Part shown: positions 43,608 through 51,972 of the stretch, piece by piece
Layout: every line of letters starts with the position of its first letter
How positions within the stretch are numbered: position 1 is the stretch's first letter
DNA from: Silvibacterium dinghuense
GTDB lineage: Bacteria > Acidobacteriota > Terriglobia > Terriglobales > Acidobacteriaceae
Assembly: GCF_004123295.1 (NCBI RefSeq)
Contig: NZ_SDMK01000004.1
Coordinates: forward strand, 248,001-312,000
Reading direction: 5' to 3'
DNA: 64,000 nt
Made by a program: the position numbers and the translations under genes
Notes under the pieces: generated by a model
Seen by the model: the letters and a program-made list of their open reading frames with translations, nothing else
What the model was told of the DNA's origin: nothing
Database searches by the model: none

Positions 43608-43983
43608 TTGTCATCCCGAGCGCAGCGGAGGGACCTGCGGTTTCTGCTGCCCATCAAAAAAACTCGGGTGGCCCATACAAGCCGGGTGTTGGCTTGTGTG
43701 GGGCGGCACAAAGACCATTCACCACAGAGGACACAGAGAGCACAGAGGACTTCGTACCACCGCACGCATCTCATTCCGCGCAAAGACCTTTCAGAAGAAC
43801 GGCCCGGGTGCCCCACGTCTCGCTTCTGAGACGTGGGTTCGCAGGAGGAAGGCGTCACGAAGGTTCGTACCGTCCCACCCAAGCGGAGCTTGGATGGGGC
43901 ACCCCTTTCCGATCCACCCCACAGATTCCAAATCGCGACCAACGGGAGCGGAGGCCCAAGGCGATCCGCCCTGCGCGAAGCAG
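43608..43983 (+). repeat. Module chain A-E-F-G-B-D-H
   Basis: A short A (43612-43645), E (43668-43711), F (43717-43748), G (43779-43801), B (43805-43843), D (43871-43909), H (43935-43983). H ends GCGAAGCAG at the stop codon of the deaminase gene. The clearest full example of the chain. Confidence 0.93.
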
Positions 43984-44463
43984 CTAATACTCGATCTTTT
44001 CTGTCGACGCGATCCACGCCGCGAAGCTCTCCCATGCCTCAGCCGCCAGCAACTGCTGCGAAGGCATCTTCCTCTGCCCGCGGTCCAGCCGGAACTGCTC
44101 ATACAGATACGCATCGTCGAAGCCCGCCCGTGCGGCGGCCTGGCTGTCGTTGCCATAGAAGACCGCATCGAGCCGGGCCCAGTAGCTCGCCGCCAGGCAC
44201 ATCGGGCAGGGCTCGCAGCTGGTGTACATCTCGCAGCCCTCGAGCGAAAACACCCCCAGCCGCGCGCAGGCATCGCGCATGGCCACCACTTCTCCGTGCG
44301 CCGTCGGATCGTTGGTCGCCGTCACGCTGTTCGCGCCCTCGCCCACAATCGCGCCGTCTTTCACAATCACCGCGGCAAAGGGACCGCCCGCATTCGCCTG
44401 CACATTGCGCGTCGCCAGCTCGATGGCACGCCGCATAAACTCCGGATTCGGGCTCCTGGCCAC
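43984..44463 (-). CDS. Nucleoside/guanine deaminase-like protein
   Basis: 159 residues, cytidine-deaminase fold. Zinc and catalytic residues are complete: TAHGEVVAM (His56, Glu58) and CEPCPMC (Cys86, Cys89). GGPFAAVIVKDGAIVGEG and the C-terminal YGNDSQAAARAGFDDAYLYEQF fit guanine deaminase GuaD better than tRNA adenosine deaminase TadA. GTG 44463 has GAGGAG upstream; upstream in-frame sequence is repeat. It ends next to the preTA/amidohydrolase group, suggesting a nucleobase breakdown neighbourhood. Confidence 0.88.
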   Translation of the reverse strand: MARSPNPEFMRRAIELATRNVQANAGGPFAAVIVKDGAIVGEGANSVTATNDPTAHGEVVAMRDACARLGVFSLEGCEMYTSCEPCPMCLAASYWARLDAVFYGNDSQAAARAGFDDAYLYEQFRLDRGQRKMPSQQLLAAEAWESFAAWIASTEKIEY

Positions 44464-44473
44464 CGTATCTCTC

Positions 44474-44610
44474 CTCAGGGTGTATCCCCCATATAGCTTA
44501 AGCAGAGACCTGTCTTTTCGACCGGCGCAGGACTGTTTTCCAGTCCTGCGCAGTGGAGAAACCTGCGGTTTCCTGCCCGGACAGGCGCAAACCAGTGGAT
44601 ACGGCCCCAT
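44474..44610. repeat. Short MITE-like element
   Basis: Opens GTATCCCCCATATAGC at 44482 and has GCAGAGACCTGTC, an inner hairpin AGGACTG/CAGTCCT (44526-44549), the A end GTGGAGAAACCTGCGG (44552-44568) and a decayed right end CCAGTGGATACGG. It fills much of the 286-bp gap between the deaminase and TPR genes. Confidence 0.6.
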
Positions 44611-44749
44611 GCGGCCCAAGGCGCCATCCCCCGCTTTTGACCCCCGGAATCCGCCGCTGCTACACTGGAGGCCTGCGCGCGGAGTCGGCCTGTGCCCCCT
44701 GTGGCCCCCGCCGGCCTCCCGCATTCAGCAGTCTCCGATAGGACCAAGA

Positions 44750-45460
44750 GTGGATACACAGACACGTCACGCCTTGAAACAGGACGGCTTCGCCGAAGCC
44801 ACTGCCTCCAGCCTCGATTGGCTCCAGACCAACCGTAGCTCCGTCATCAAACTGACCGTCCTGGTCGTCGTGATCGCCGTCGTCGCCACCGTCGCCGCGA
44901 TTGTCTACAACACCCGCTCCGCCAAGGCCGACGACCTCTTCGGCCAGGCCATGGACATCTACAACACCCCGCTCCAGGCGCCCGGCCAGCCCGCGGTTCC
45001 CAACCAGACCAACTACAAGACCGCGGCCGACCGCGCCAAGGCCGCCAATCCGCTCTTCGTCCAGGTTGCCGACCAGTACAACCTGCTCGGAACCGGCAAG
45101 AACGCCGCCTATTTCGCCGGCCTTACCTACATGGATCTGAACCAGACCGCCTCGGCCGAGAAGGAACTGCAGCAGGCTGGCGGCGCGCATGACAGCGGCA
45201 TCGCCTCGCTGGCCAAGATGGCCCTCGCCGGCCTCTACCGCCAGACCGGCCGCGACAGCCAGGCCGTCGATCTCTATAACGAGGTCATCCAGCACCCCAC
45301 CGCCGCCGTCTCCGCCTCGGCCGCCAAGCTCGAGCTGGCCGGATACTACGAATCCTCCAACCCAGCCCTGGCCAAGAAGCTCTACGCCGAGATCAAGGAC
45401 CAGGACAAGGGCACCGCAGCCGCACAGATCGCCACCCAGAAGCTGGCCGGCGGCAAGTAG
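44750..45460 (+). CDS. Membrane-anchored TPR-like protein
   Basis: 236 residues. Cytoplasmic start, one membrane segment at about 33-53 (VIKLTVLVVVIAVVATVAAIVY), then helical repeats (AAYFAGLTYMDLNQTASAEKELQQA, ASLAKMALAGLYRQTGRDSQAVDLYNEVI, KLELAGYYESSNPALAKKLYAEI). The layout matches YfgM-like TPR proteins, which assist the Sec translocon in Escherichia coli; that role here is inference. GTG 44750 has AGGA seven bases upstream. A terminator follows. Confidence 0.8.
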   Translation: MDTQTRHALKQDGFAEATASSLDWLQTNRSSVIKLTVLVVVIAVVATVAAIVYNTRSAKADDLFGQAMDIYNTPLQAPGQPAVPNQTNYKTAADRAKAANPLFVQVADQYNLLGTGKNAAYFAGLTYMDLNQTASAEKELQQAGGAHDSGIASLAKMALAGLYRQTGRDSQAVDLYNEVIQHPTAAVSASAAKLELAGYYESSNPALAKKLYAEIKDQDKGTAAAQIATQKLAGGK

Positions 45461-45482
45461 CCTTTTCGTTTCTCCGCTCTAA

Positions 45483-45521
45483 CAGGAGAGCCCGCGCCAA
45501 GGCGCGGGCTCTCCTGCGTTT
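45483..45521 (+). terminator. Intrinsic terminator
   Basis: Stem CAGGAGAGCCCGCGCC (45483-45498), spacer AA, perfect complement (45501-45516), then CGTTT. It ends the TPR gene. Confidence 0.88.
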
Positions 45522-45536
45522 GCAGCAGACATGTGA

Positions 45537-45679
45537 CTAGGCCGTATCCCCATAGAGCGAGAGTAAAAGGCTGTCATCCCGACCGGAGCGAGCCAAAGGC
45601 GAGCGAAGCGGAGGGATGACAACGATAAGGGGACGTTCTTTCTTTTCAGGCCATCTCTCTCTATGGGGATACAACCTAG
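45537..45679. mobile_element. 143-bp MITE-like element with 21-bp TIRs
   Basis: Ends at 45537-45557 and 45659-45679 are inverted repeats, differing at one position; both begin with CTAG outward and include GTATCCCCATAGAG. Inside, module A (about 45573-45625) is followed by the inverted form of the stretch CTGAAAAGAAAGAACG. No coding capacity. The most intact short element of this family in the window. Confidence 0.8.
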
Positions 45680-45688
45680 AACCCCTGC

Positions 45689-47752
45689 TTACTGCTTCTG
45701 CTGATTCGCCGTGAGCAGGTGCAGGATATCGATTCCGAAACCGAATCGATATCGGTCCCGGTTGGGCTCAGCGGTGGGGATATTGACTACATTCGGGCTT
45801 AGATACGTTATGCTCGACGACGCTGGCACCGGAACCAATATGAGCTGCTGACAAGGAGTGTTGTTCTGCGTACAGCTTGTCATAGGGCCATTGAGCTCCG
45901 AATCGAGCGCTCCAAATGCGTAGAGGGCATCAAACTTCGGTATGGGCAAAGGGAATGGAATCACCCCGCCCATGTGCAATACGAGACCGTGCATTTTGCC
46001 CCCGGTCACATATTCATTCTGACCGAAGGCAACGTCTAGCGTACCCGGATACCGTAATTTGCTGTGCTCAAAATCCTCACCATAAAGCTTGAGTCGCAGA
46101 CCAGCCTCGTAATGGCGGTAAAACCTTGTCCGGTCATCGGGAATAAAGGCGACGTAACACGGCCAAACAGCTTTGGTTGTGTCATAAGCGCAGTTGGAAC
46201 CGGTCGGGAAGGAACTCGGATATTGGTTTTGAATCTGGGTTGTCGCATAGTACACCGGCGGACTCGCCTGGGAAGCGGAAAGCGGAGAGTTGAAGCCTCC
46301 GGAGAATAAAAGGGACAGAGTGGTGTAGGTATATCGAGGGTAGTACGGATACGGGGCCTTCCCTGAATCAAATGTGCCGATGCGCAGGTCTCCGCCAAAA
46401 AGCTTGACCGAGACATTCCCGACTCCCTCCCAGGACTGAACAATCTTGTCGGGCGTCGCGTTCACAGCAGAGGCATAATAGCCCGCGCTGGAAAAGGCCG
46501 AGGCGGAAAGAGTACCCGGTTGAGCCATACCGGAGATTCTCAAACTCCCGCCAATAAAAACGTGCGCGTCGCGAATGTTCTGCATCGCATTTGCCCCAAG
46601 CCTCGCAGTAAGGGGTTCATCCAGGCTCGAATTCGCAAGGAACTTGGCTCCCGGCGAGGTCGAACTGGCCCCCTCCACGTCTACGCCAACCGCCGTCAGC
46701 AACAGCGGCGGCATCTGGCGGATGCAGTTAAGAGCTCCGTTTGCCTCATCCGGCGGCAGAACGGACAGGTCGAGCTTGGCCTGTTCGGTATCGTAGCCGT
46801 ATGGCAGAGCCAGATTGAGCGTCACACTCTGCGCTCCGGCGGGAATCCGGTAGATCGTAAACGTTCCAGTAGCCTGCGCCGGATCGTTATCCACCGGTTT
46901 CAGGGTGATGGCAGAAATCTGCGGCGCTGGGGTGCTCTCACCTTTACTGGCCGTCCCTGTCGCAGTCGTATTCTTGGTTCCCCCCGTGCCGGTCGTACCC
47001 GCCGTCTTCTCGTCGCTGCTCCAGCTGGCCGAGATTGCCGCATCGGTCAAATCGGCCTGTCCCATGGAACCCTTGGCGCGCTTCATCTTGAAGCTAAAAA
47101 CCACATCGCTGCAGGCGACCAGCTTTTTCGTATCCGGCGGTTGTATCTCGATATCGACTTGGGTGATTGCATTCTTATCGCCAGCATCGGAAGGGTTCTC
47201 CGCCGGGGAACTGCTGGAGGTGACAGTGCCGTTCGTCCCACCTTTATCCTTATCGCCAGCCTGACTGCCGCCCGCAACGCCTGTATCCCCTCCTTCCCCC
47301 GCATTGGGCCCACTGCCGGCCTGGGCTGGAGTGGGAGCTGCGGCCGGCGGCGTGACCGAGGCCACCTGCGTTACCGGCTCTGTTTGCGTTACTGGCGCCG
47401 GGACTGCTTGTACAGTCGCTGCCGTGACCGTGGTTTGCCCGCGAGCCGGCCGACCGTTGTGTCGCGTCGCCGTGGCCTGAGGCACCACTTTCTCAGCCTG
47501 AGCTTTCTGCGGATGCGAAGGATTACACGCCTGGTACGTGCTCGACAGCTGCTGCTTCTCATACTGCAGCGCCATCCCGGCTGCCTGCGTAGCCGTAAAT
47601 CCGAGGTTCTGCTGCGCCGCGTCGAAGGCACTCACCTTCTCCGCAAGCGCGGCCAGATCCTGATCGGAACAGGTTGGAGTTGACTGGCCGAACGCCGCCA
47701 GGGAGGACAGAAGCAAGGCAGACATCACTGAAACGTCTCTGAATCGTGGCAC
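45689..47752 (-). CDS. Large exported protein of unknown function
   Basis: 687 residues. Signal peptide (VMSALLLSSLAAFGQS). Residues about 25-80 look helical; 85-180 are a low-complexity Thr/Ala/Gly/Pro linker; then strand-rich domains (VDIEIQPPDTKKLVACSDVVFSFKMKRAKGSMGQADL and onward) with a C-terminal part whose alternating strands (YRHYEAGLRLKLYGEDF, KMHGLVLHMGGVIPFPLPIPKF, YRFGFGIDILHLL) suggest an outer-membrane barrel or surface domain. Family not recognised. GTG 47752 with AGAGGTG upstream. Lower GC than its neighbours in places. Confidence 0.8.
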   Translation of the reverse strand: MPRFRDVSVMSALLLSSLAAFGQSTPTCSDQDLAALAEKVSAFDAAQQNLGFTATQAAGMALQYEKQQLSSTYQACNPSHPQKAQAEKVVPQATATRHNGRPARGQTTVTAATVQAVPAPVTQTEPVTQVASVTPPAAAPTPAQAGSGPNAGEGGDTGVAGGSQAGDKDKGGTNGTVTSSSSPAENPSDAGDKNAITQVDIEIQPPDTKKLVACSDVVFSFKMKRAKGSMGQADLTDAAISASWSSDEKTAGTTGTGGTKNTTATGTASKGESTPAPQISAITLKPVDNDPAQATGTFTIYRIPAGAQSVTLNLALPYGYDTEQAKLDLSVLPPDEANGALNCIRQMPPLLLTAVGVDVEGASSTSPGAKFLANSSLDEPLTARLGANAMQNIRDAHVFIGGSLRISGMAQPGTLSASAFSSAGYYASAVNATPDKIVQSWEGVGNVSVKLFGGDLRIGTFDSGKAPYPYYPRYTYTTLSLLFSGGFNSPLSASQASPPVYYATTQIQNQYPSSFPTGSNCAYDTTKAVWPCYVAFIPDDRTRFYRHYEAGLRLKLYGEDFEHSKLRYPGTLDVAFGQNEYVTGGKMHGLVLHMGGVIPFPLPIPKFDALYAFGALDSELNGPMTSCTQNNTPCQQLILVPVPASSSITYLSPNVVNIPTAEPNRDRYRFGFGIDILHLLTANQQKQ

Positions 47753-48022
47753 ATGCTCACCTCTTGCTGAATTTGGGAGCCCGGTACGACCTGACCTCAG
47801 CGAACGACCTATCTATCCGTCTCATGGGATTTCCGCGAGAATCCCCTCTCCCTCGTGTCACAGAAAACGGAAGGGAATCAGTACGAAAGTACTGTTGCCT
47901 TTTGCCGCTTCCCATGCATGCGAGGGAGCCAGCGTCCGCCCGGAGAAACCACTCCCCCGAAACCGCCATGGATTTCCCGAGCGCAAAGCAGGTATGCTCC
48001 GTCTTTCGAGCATGGAGTTGGC

Positions 48023-48604
48023 ATGAGCACGGTTACCGGACACCTGGCCGGCTGGATGGCTCCGTCTCGAACGACGGTTGAACCTTTGGATTCCAGCGAA
48101 ACAATCACCGCCCTTGTGGCCGAGTATTCGACCACCCTGTACCGCGTCGCCTATTCGGTCGTGCGCAATGCCGCCGAAGCCGAGGACGCCGTCCAGGAAG
48201 CCTTCCTGCGCGTACTCCGCCATCGCGAAAAGCTGTCCGAGATCCGCGATCTCCGCGTGTGGCTGGTCCGCATCATCTGGAACATCGTCCTCGACCGCAA
48301 ACGCCGCGCCAAAACCCGTCCGGAGAACGACGACATCGCCGACTACGCCCGCGTGCTCCCCACAGGCGACCGCCGCGCCGACGATGACCTGATCTCCTCC
48401 CAGGAGCACAACCGCATCCTGGCCCTGATCGACCAGCTGCCCGGCAAGGAACGCCAGGCGCTGCTGCTCTCTGCCGTCGAAGAGCTGGCGACCAACGAAA
48501 TCGCCACCATTCTCGGCACCACCGAGTCCTCCGTGCGCTCGCGCATCTTCCGCGCCCGCCGCGAGCTCGGTCATTTGCTCGCAAAGGAGGGAATCGCGCG
48601 ATGA
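48023..48604 (+). CDS. ECF sigma factor (RpoE-like)
   Basis: 193 residues. Region 2 (TTLYRVAYSVVRNAAEAEDAVQEAFLRVLRHREKL) and region 4 (LIDQLPGKERQALLLSAVEELATNEIATILGTTESSVRSRIFRARRELGHLL) are complete and separated by a short linker. GGAG six bases before ATG 48023. Its stop overlaps the start of the next gene (ATGA), so the two form an operon; the partner likely controls it. Confidence 0.94.
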   Translation: MSTVTGHLAGWMAPSRTTVEPLDSSETITALVAEYSTTLYRVAYSVVRNAAEAEDAVQEAFLRVLRHREKLSEIRDLRVWLVRIIWNIVLDRKRRAKTRPENDDIADYARVLPTGDRRADDDLISSQEHNRILALIDQLPGKERQALLLSAVEELATNEIATILGTTESSVRSRIFRARRELGHLLAKEGIAR

Positions 48605-49086
48605 ACCCCAATGTCCCGCACCGCCCTGATCTCGATTCCGCAGGCCTCGACCCTGTCATGCAGGCCCGCATCGACGCCGCGCTCACGCGGCTCGGCTCGG
48701 CAACGCCCCGCCAGGGCTTCGAATCCCGCATCGCGGCCCATCTGGCCACGGCGACGGAGCCGGCCCGCACCTCATGGTTTTCGCTGCGCCGCACCGTCCT
48801 GTTCTCCGGAGCCGGAGCCTGCGCCGCGCTGGTCATCATCGCCGGCTCGGTCACCCACTCGCGGCACCTGCTGCCGGTCGCGCCGGAGGGCACCGTTGCC
48901 GCCCGCCCCGCAGCCTCCACCGGCATGCAGACGGTCGACAAGTCCATCGAAGCGCCCAGGCCGGTAGCCGCGCCGCTGCATGGCCGCGCCCGCGCCATCC
49001 ACAAGGCCGCAGCCGATACCGCCGCGCAGCCGGGAGCCATCGCCGTGCCCCGCTCGCCGCTGCCCGCCGCCCAGAAGGCGCAGTAG
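48601..49086 (+). CDS. Probable sigma-factor partner, single-span membrane protein
   Basis: 161 residues: a cytoplasmic part of about 60 residues (MQARIDAALTRLGSATPRQGFESRIAAHLA), one membrane segment (TVLFSGAGACAALVIIAGSV) and an Ala/Pro-rich outer part. Position after an ECF sigma gene with ATGA overlap and the one-span layout suggest an anti-sigma role. No zinc anti-sigma motif (HxxxCxxC) is present, so assignment rests on context only. Confidence 0.75.
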   Translation: MNPNVPHRPDLDSAGLDPVMQARIDAALTRLGSATPRQGFESRIAAHLATATEPARTSWFSLRRTVLFSGAGACAALVIIAGSVTHSRHLLPVAPEGTVAARPAASTGMQTVDKSIEAPRPVAAPLHGRARAIHKAAADTAAQPGAIAVPRSPLPAAQKAQ

Positions 49087-49138
49087 CCTTCACGATTTCC
49101 AGCGCCGCTGCCCCGGCGCTCACAAGTGGGTAATGGAA

Positions 49139-49173
49139 AAGGCCGGGATGGGAGTCCCCGGCCTTCTTTTTTT
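49139..49173 (+). terminator. Intrinsic terminator
   Basis: AAGGCCGGG (49139-49147), loop, CCCGGCCTT (49157-49165), then CTTTTTTT. It ends the sigma factor operon. Confidence 0.93.
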
Positions 49174-49177
49174 GGAC

Positions 49178-49590
49178 TAGCCGCTGCTGCGCGCAGGGCG
49201 GATCGCCTTCGGCCCCCCGCTCCCTTTGGTCGCGATCTGGCCGGGTGACCCATGCAAGCCTCAAGCTGGCTTATGTAGGGAACAAACCGGGTCTCCGAAG
49301 AATCTCAAAGCAGGCTGCGACCGGGAATTCCGTACCCCTGCCAACACCCCGGTTCGCGCCAGGAACGCCAAGTTCCGCAAAGCCCGCAAAGACTTTTCAG
49401 AAGAACGACCCGGGTGCCCCATGTCTCGCTTCTGAGACATGGGTTCGCAGGATGAACGCGTCACGAAGGTTCACGCCGTCCCCCCAAGCCGAGCTTGGAT
49501 GGGGCACCCATTTCCGTCTCTATTCCGAATATCCCAAATCGCGACCAACGGGAGCGGGTGCCGAAGGCGAAAGGCCTGGACGGCCAGTCC
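49178..49590. repeat. Module chain H(inverted)-E-G-B-D-H
   Basis: Inverted H (49181-49237), E (49243-49275), G (49377-49402), B (49410-49448), D (49479-49513), H (49541-49590). Three bases separate the final GGCCAGTCC from the stop codon of the PF04020-like gene. Confidence 0.88.
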
Positions 49591-49593
49591 TCC

Positions 49594-49932
49594 TTAGTCG
49601 GCGATCGCTTCGAAGAGCATGTGGAGCAGCGCCAGCACGATGGCTCCGATAAACGCTGCGCCGAAGCTGGCTACGTGGAAGCCCGGCACCAGTCCGCTGG
49701 CCAGCTCCAGGATGATCGCGTTAATCACCAGGAAGAACAGCCCCAGCGTCAGGATGCCGAGCGGCAGCGTGATCAGCTTGAGCAGCGTTCCCAGCGTGGC
49801 ATTGAGCAGGCCGATCACCAGCGCCGCAATCAGCGCCGAGGCCAGGTTGTGCACCAGAAAGCCTGGCACCAGCCAGGCCACAATCAGCAGCGCCACCGCT
49901 TGGAGCAGCCAGCGCAGAAGCAGACGGACCAT
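49594..49932 (-). CDS. PF04020-family four-span membrane protein (phage holin family by name)
   Basis: 112 residues, four membrane segments. WLLQAVALLIVAWLVPGFLVHNLASALIAALVIGLLNATLGTLLKLITLPLGILTLGLFFLVINAIIL is a strong match to this small chromosomal family. Despite the family name there is no phage gene nearby; function is unknown. Confidence 0.9.
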   Translation of the reverse strand: MVRLLLRWLLQAVALLIVAWLVPGFLVHNLASALIAALVIGLLNATLGTLLKLITLPLGILTLGLFFLVINAIILELASGLVPGFHVASFGAAFIGAIVLALLHMLFEAIAD

Positions 49933-50319
49933 AGTTCGTAAACCCTTTCGTCAGAGGAGAGCTTCTCCCCTGGAATAGCCCACAGGGACAGCCCCGGAAA
50001 AACAACGATCCGGGACTTCGCCTGCTCAGATGCACGGAAGCGGTCGGCCGTCGCTTCCCTCCTGCCCTGCGATCTCCTCTGAAACACTCCTCTTGAACAT
50101 TTCTCTGGACCAGATCGAGATGCAGCGGTCAGGTTCCTTTGCCAGCATCGTAATGCAAGACCACGCATGGAGTATCACAATCTCCGTCCGTGGCCGAACA
50201 CCGCTGTTCAAGCGCGGACGCTGCAAGTGCATGCGGAGCTTTCGGCTCACGGCATATGGCCATGCCCATCGCGGCAATGCGCAATGGCCCCCGGCGTGCT
50301 CAGAAGCAAATCGGAATCC
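49933..50319. other. Gap without recognised features
   Basis: 387 bases between divergent genes. No module of the repeat families, no clear terminator and no frame with good composition; it should hold both promoters. The inverted words GGAGAGCTTCTCC (49957-49969) and GGGACAGCCCC are short and probably accidental. Confidence 0.45.
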
Positions 50320-51915
50320 ATGCTCGCGCGCAGAACAGCCTCGATCATCCGGCGCCTCGCTGTAGCCGCCATCCCGGCATCCGCACTCCTGGTCCCGCTG
50401 CCGGGATCGGCAGCCGGCGCACAATCCTCGTGGGCGCATATCGGCGCAAAGGGCAGGCTGATCTACCAGACGACAGCGCGCGGAGACCGCATTCCGGATT
50501 TTTCTTCCGCCGGATATCGCGGCGGCGGCATGGCGCTGCCGTTCGTAAAAACGCGGGTGAAGGTTTCGCCCACAGGGAGCGCCGACGATACGTCCACCAT
50601 CCAGGAGGCTCTGGACAAGGTAGCGCGGCTGCCTCTGGATGCGCATGGCGAGCGCGGAGCAGTCGAGCTCGCGCCGGGGCATTTTTATCTCCTGGGCACG
50701 CTGCATATGCATGCCTCCGGTGTCGTCCTGCGCGGCACGGCTGCGATCGGGAGCACTGCGTCGGTTCTCGAGATGACGGGCGCGCCCCATCTCGCCATCT
50801 CCATCCAGGGCGAGTTTCAACAACGCACGCTGGGACAACCGACGTGGCTCACAGACAGATATGTGCCTGCGGGCGCGGCAACCATCCACGTTGCCGATGC
50901 TTCGGCCATCCATGCAGGCGACTGGCTTGAGATCGTCAAGCCGGTGACGCCCGCATGGGTGCACTTCATGGGCATGGATCATATGCAGCGGGAGGGAAAG
51001 CCGGAAACGTGGGTGAAGAACGACATTCGCGTTCTGCGCCGTGTCGCCGCGGTGAAAGGCAACACCATACGCCTGCAGGTGCCGCTCACCGATTCCTTCG
51101 ATGCCCGCTTCTACGCCTCCCGTCAGGCCTCGGTCACACGCGTGGAGGTAGCCGGACGCATCGCCGGCGTTGGCGTAGAAAGCCTGCAGATCCTGGCTCC
51201 CGATCGCCGCATCGCATACCGCGTCGATGCGGAGTTCGATGGCATCGGCATGGACAACGTAGTGGACTCCTGGCTGCGTTATGTCGCCTTCGTCGACACA
51301 ACCAACTCCGTGCGCATCGATACGCGCGCCGAACGGCTGACCATCCTCGGCGTCGATGTACAGCAGGACTCCACCGTAACCAGCCATGCGCAGCCATTCG
51401 ACTTTCGCGTAAGCGGCTCGCAGATCCTGCTCGACCGCTGCACCGGCAGAGGAGACCGCGTGACCTACGTCGGCACGCAATCCCGCTCCGAGGGGCCTGT
51501 CGTTGTTCTGCATTGCCGATTTTCCGGTAGCGGAAAGATCGAGGGGCATCAACGATGGTCCACCGGCTTCCTGGTCGACAACTGCGAGGTGCCGGATGGC
51601 GATATGAATTTGAGAAACCGCGGCGATATGGGCAGCGGCCAGGGCTGGACACTGGGCTGGTCCGTGCTCTGGAACAGCACGGCCGGCAGCATTACGGTTC
51701 AGAATCCTCCTGGCGCGTTGAACTGGTCGATCGGCGATACGGGCCAGCAGGAGGACGCGCCGATGCCCGTATTCGATGCATCGCCAGGCCCGATGCTGCC
51801 GCGAGGCATCATCGAATCCTCCGGCCATCCGGTCGAACCCGCCAGTCTTTATCTCGAGCAGTTGCGAGAGCGATCAGGCCCTCAGGCCGTCGCCGCTCTC
51901 GGCTATCACGAATGA
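50320..51915 (+). CDS. Exported right-handed beta-helix protein, pectate-lyase-3-like
   Basis: 531 residues. Signal segment (RLAVAAIPASALLVPLPGSAAGAQS). The stretch VSPTGSADDTSTIQEALDKVARLP...GAVELAPGHFYLLGTLHMHASGVVLRG is the usual opening of pectate-lyase-3-like parallel beta-helices; later repeats (GVGVESLQIL, NSVRIDTRAERLTILGVDVQQDSTVT, FDFRVSGSQILLDRCTGRGDRV) fit rungs of the helix. Likely a polysaccharide lyase or hydrolase; substrate unknown. ATG 50320 is chosen for the signal peptide with GGAA upstream. Confidence 0.8.
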   Translation: MLARRTASIIRRLAVAAIPASALLVPLPGSAAGAQSSWAHIGAKGRLIYQTTARGDRIPDFSSAGYRGGGMALPFVKTRVKVSPTGSADDTSTIQEALDKVARLPLDAHGERGAVELAPGHFYLLGTLHMHASGVVLRGTAAIGSTASVLEMTGAPHLAISIQGEFQQRTLGQPTWLTDRYVPAGAATIHVADASAIHAGDWLEIVKPVTPAWVHFMGMDHMQREGKPETWVKNDIRVLRRVAAVKGNTIRLQVPLTDSFDARFYASRQASVTRVEVAGRIAGVGVESLQILAPDRRIAYRVDAEFDGIGMDNVVDSWLRYVAFVDTTNSVRIDTRAERLTILGVDVQQDSTVTSHAQPFDFRVSGSQILLDRCTGRGDRVTYVGTQSRSEGPVVVLHCRFSGSGKIEGHQRWSTGFLVDNCEVPDGDMNLRNRGDMGSGQGWTLGWSVLWNSTAGSITVQNPPGALNWSIGDTGQQEDAPMPVFDASPGPMLPRGIIESSGHPVEPASLYLEQLRERSGPQAVAALGYHE

Positions 51916-51972
51916 CGCCCCGGCGCAGGCACAGGGCTGCTCCCCTCTTGCGCATCGACTTACACTGTCGCT

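Noticed and set aside
43668-43983. CRISPR-like look of repeated hairpins
   Set aside because: Modules differ in sequence, are not evenly spaced, have no spacer pattern and no cas genes are near.
43935-43983. Integron attC sites as an explanation for module H
   Set aside because: No integrase and no R'/R'' core pair; the modules follow both strands' genes and lie at stop codons of ordinary housekeeping genes.
49594-49932. Prophage remnant suggested by a holin family name
   Set aside because: PF04020 proteins are common chromosomal membrane proteins and no other phage gene is present.
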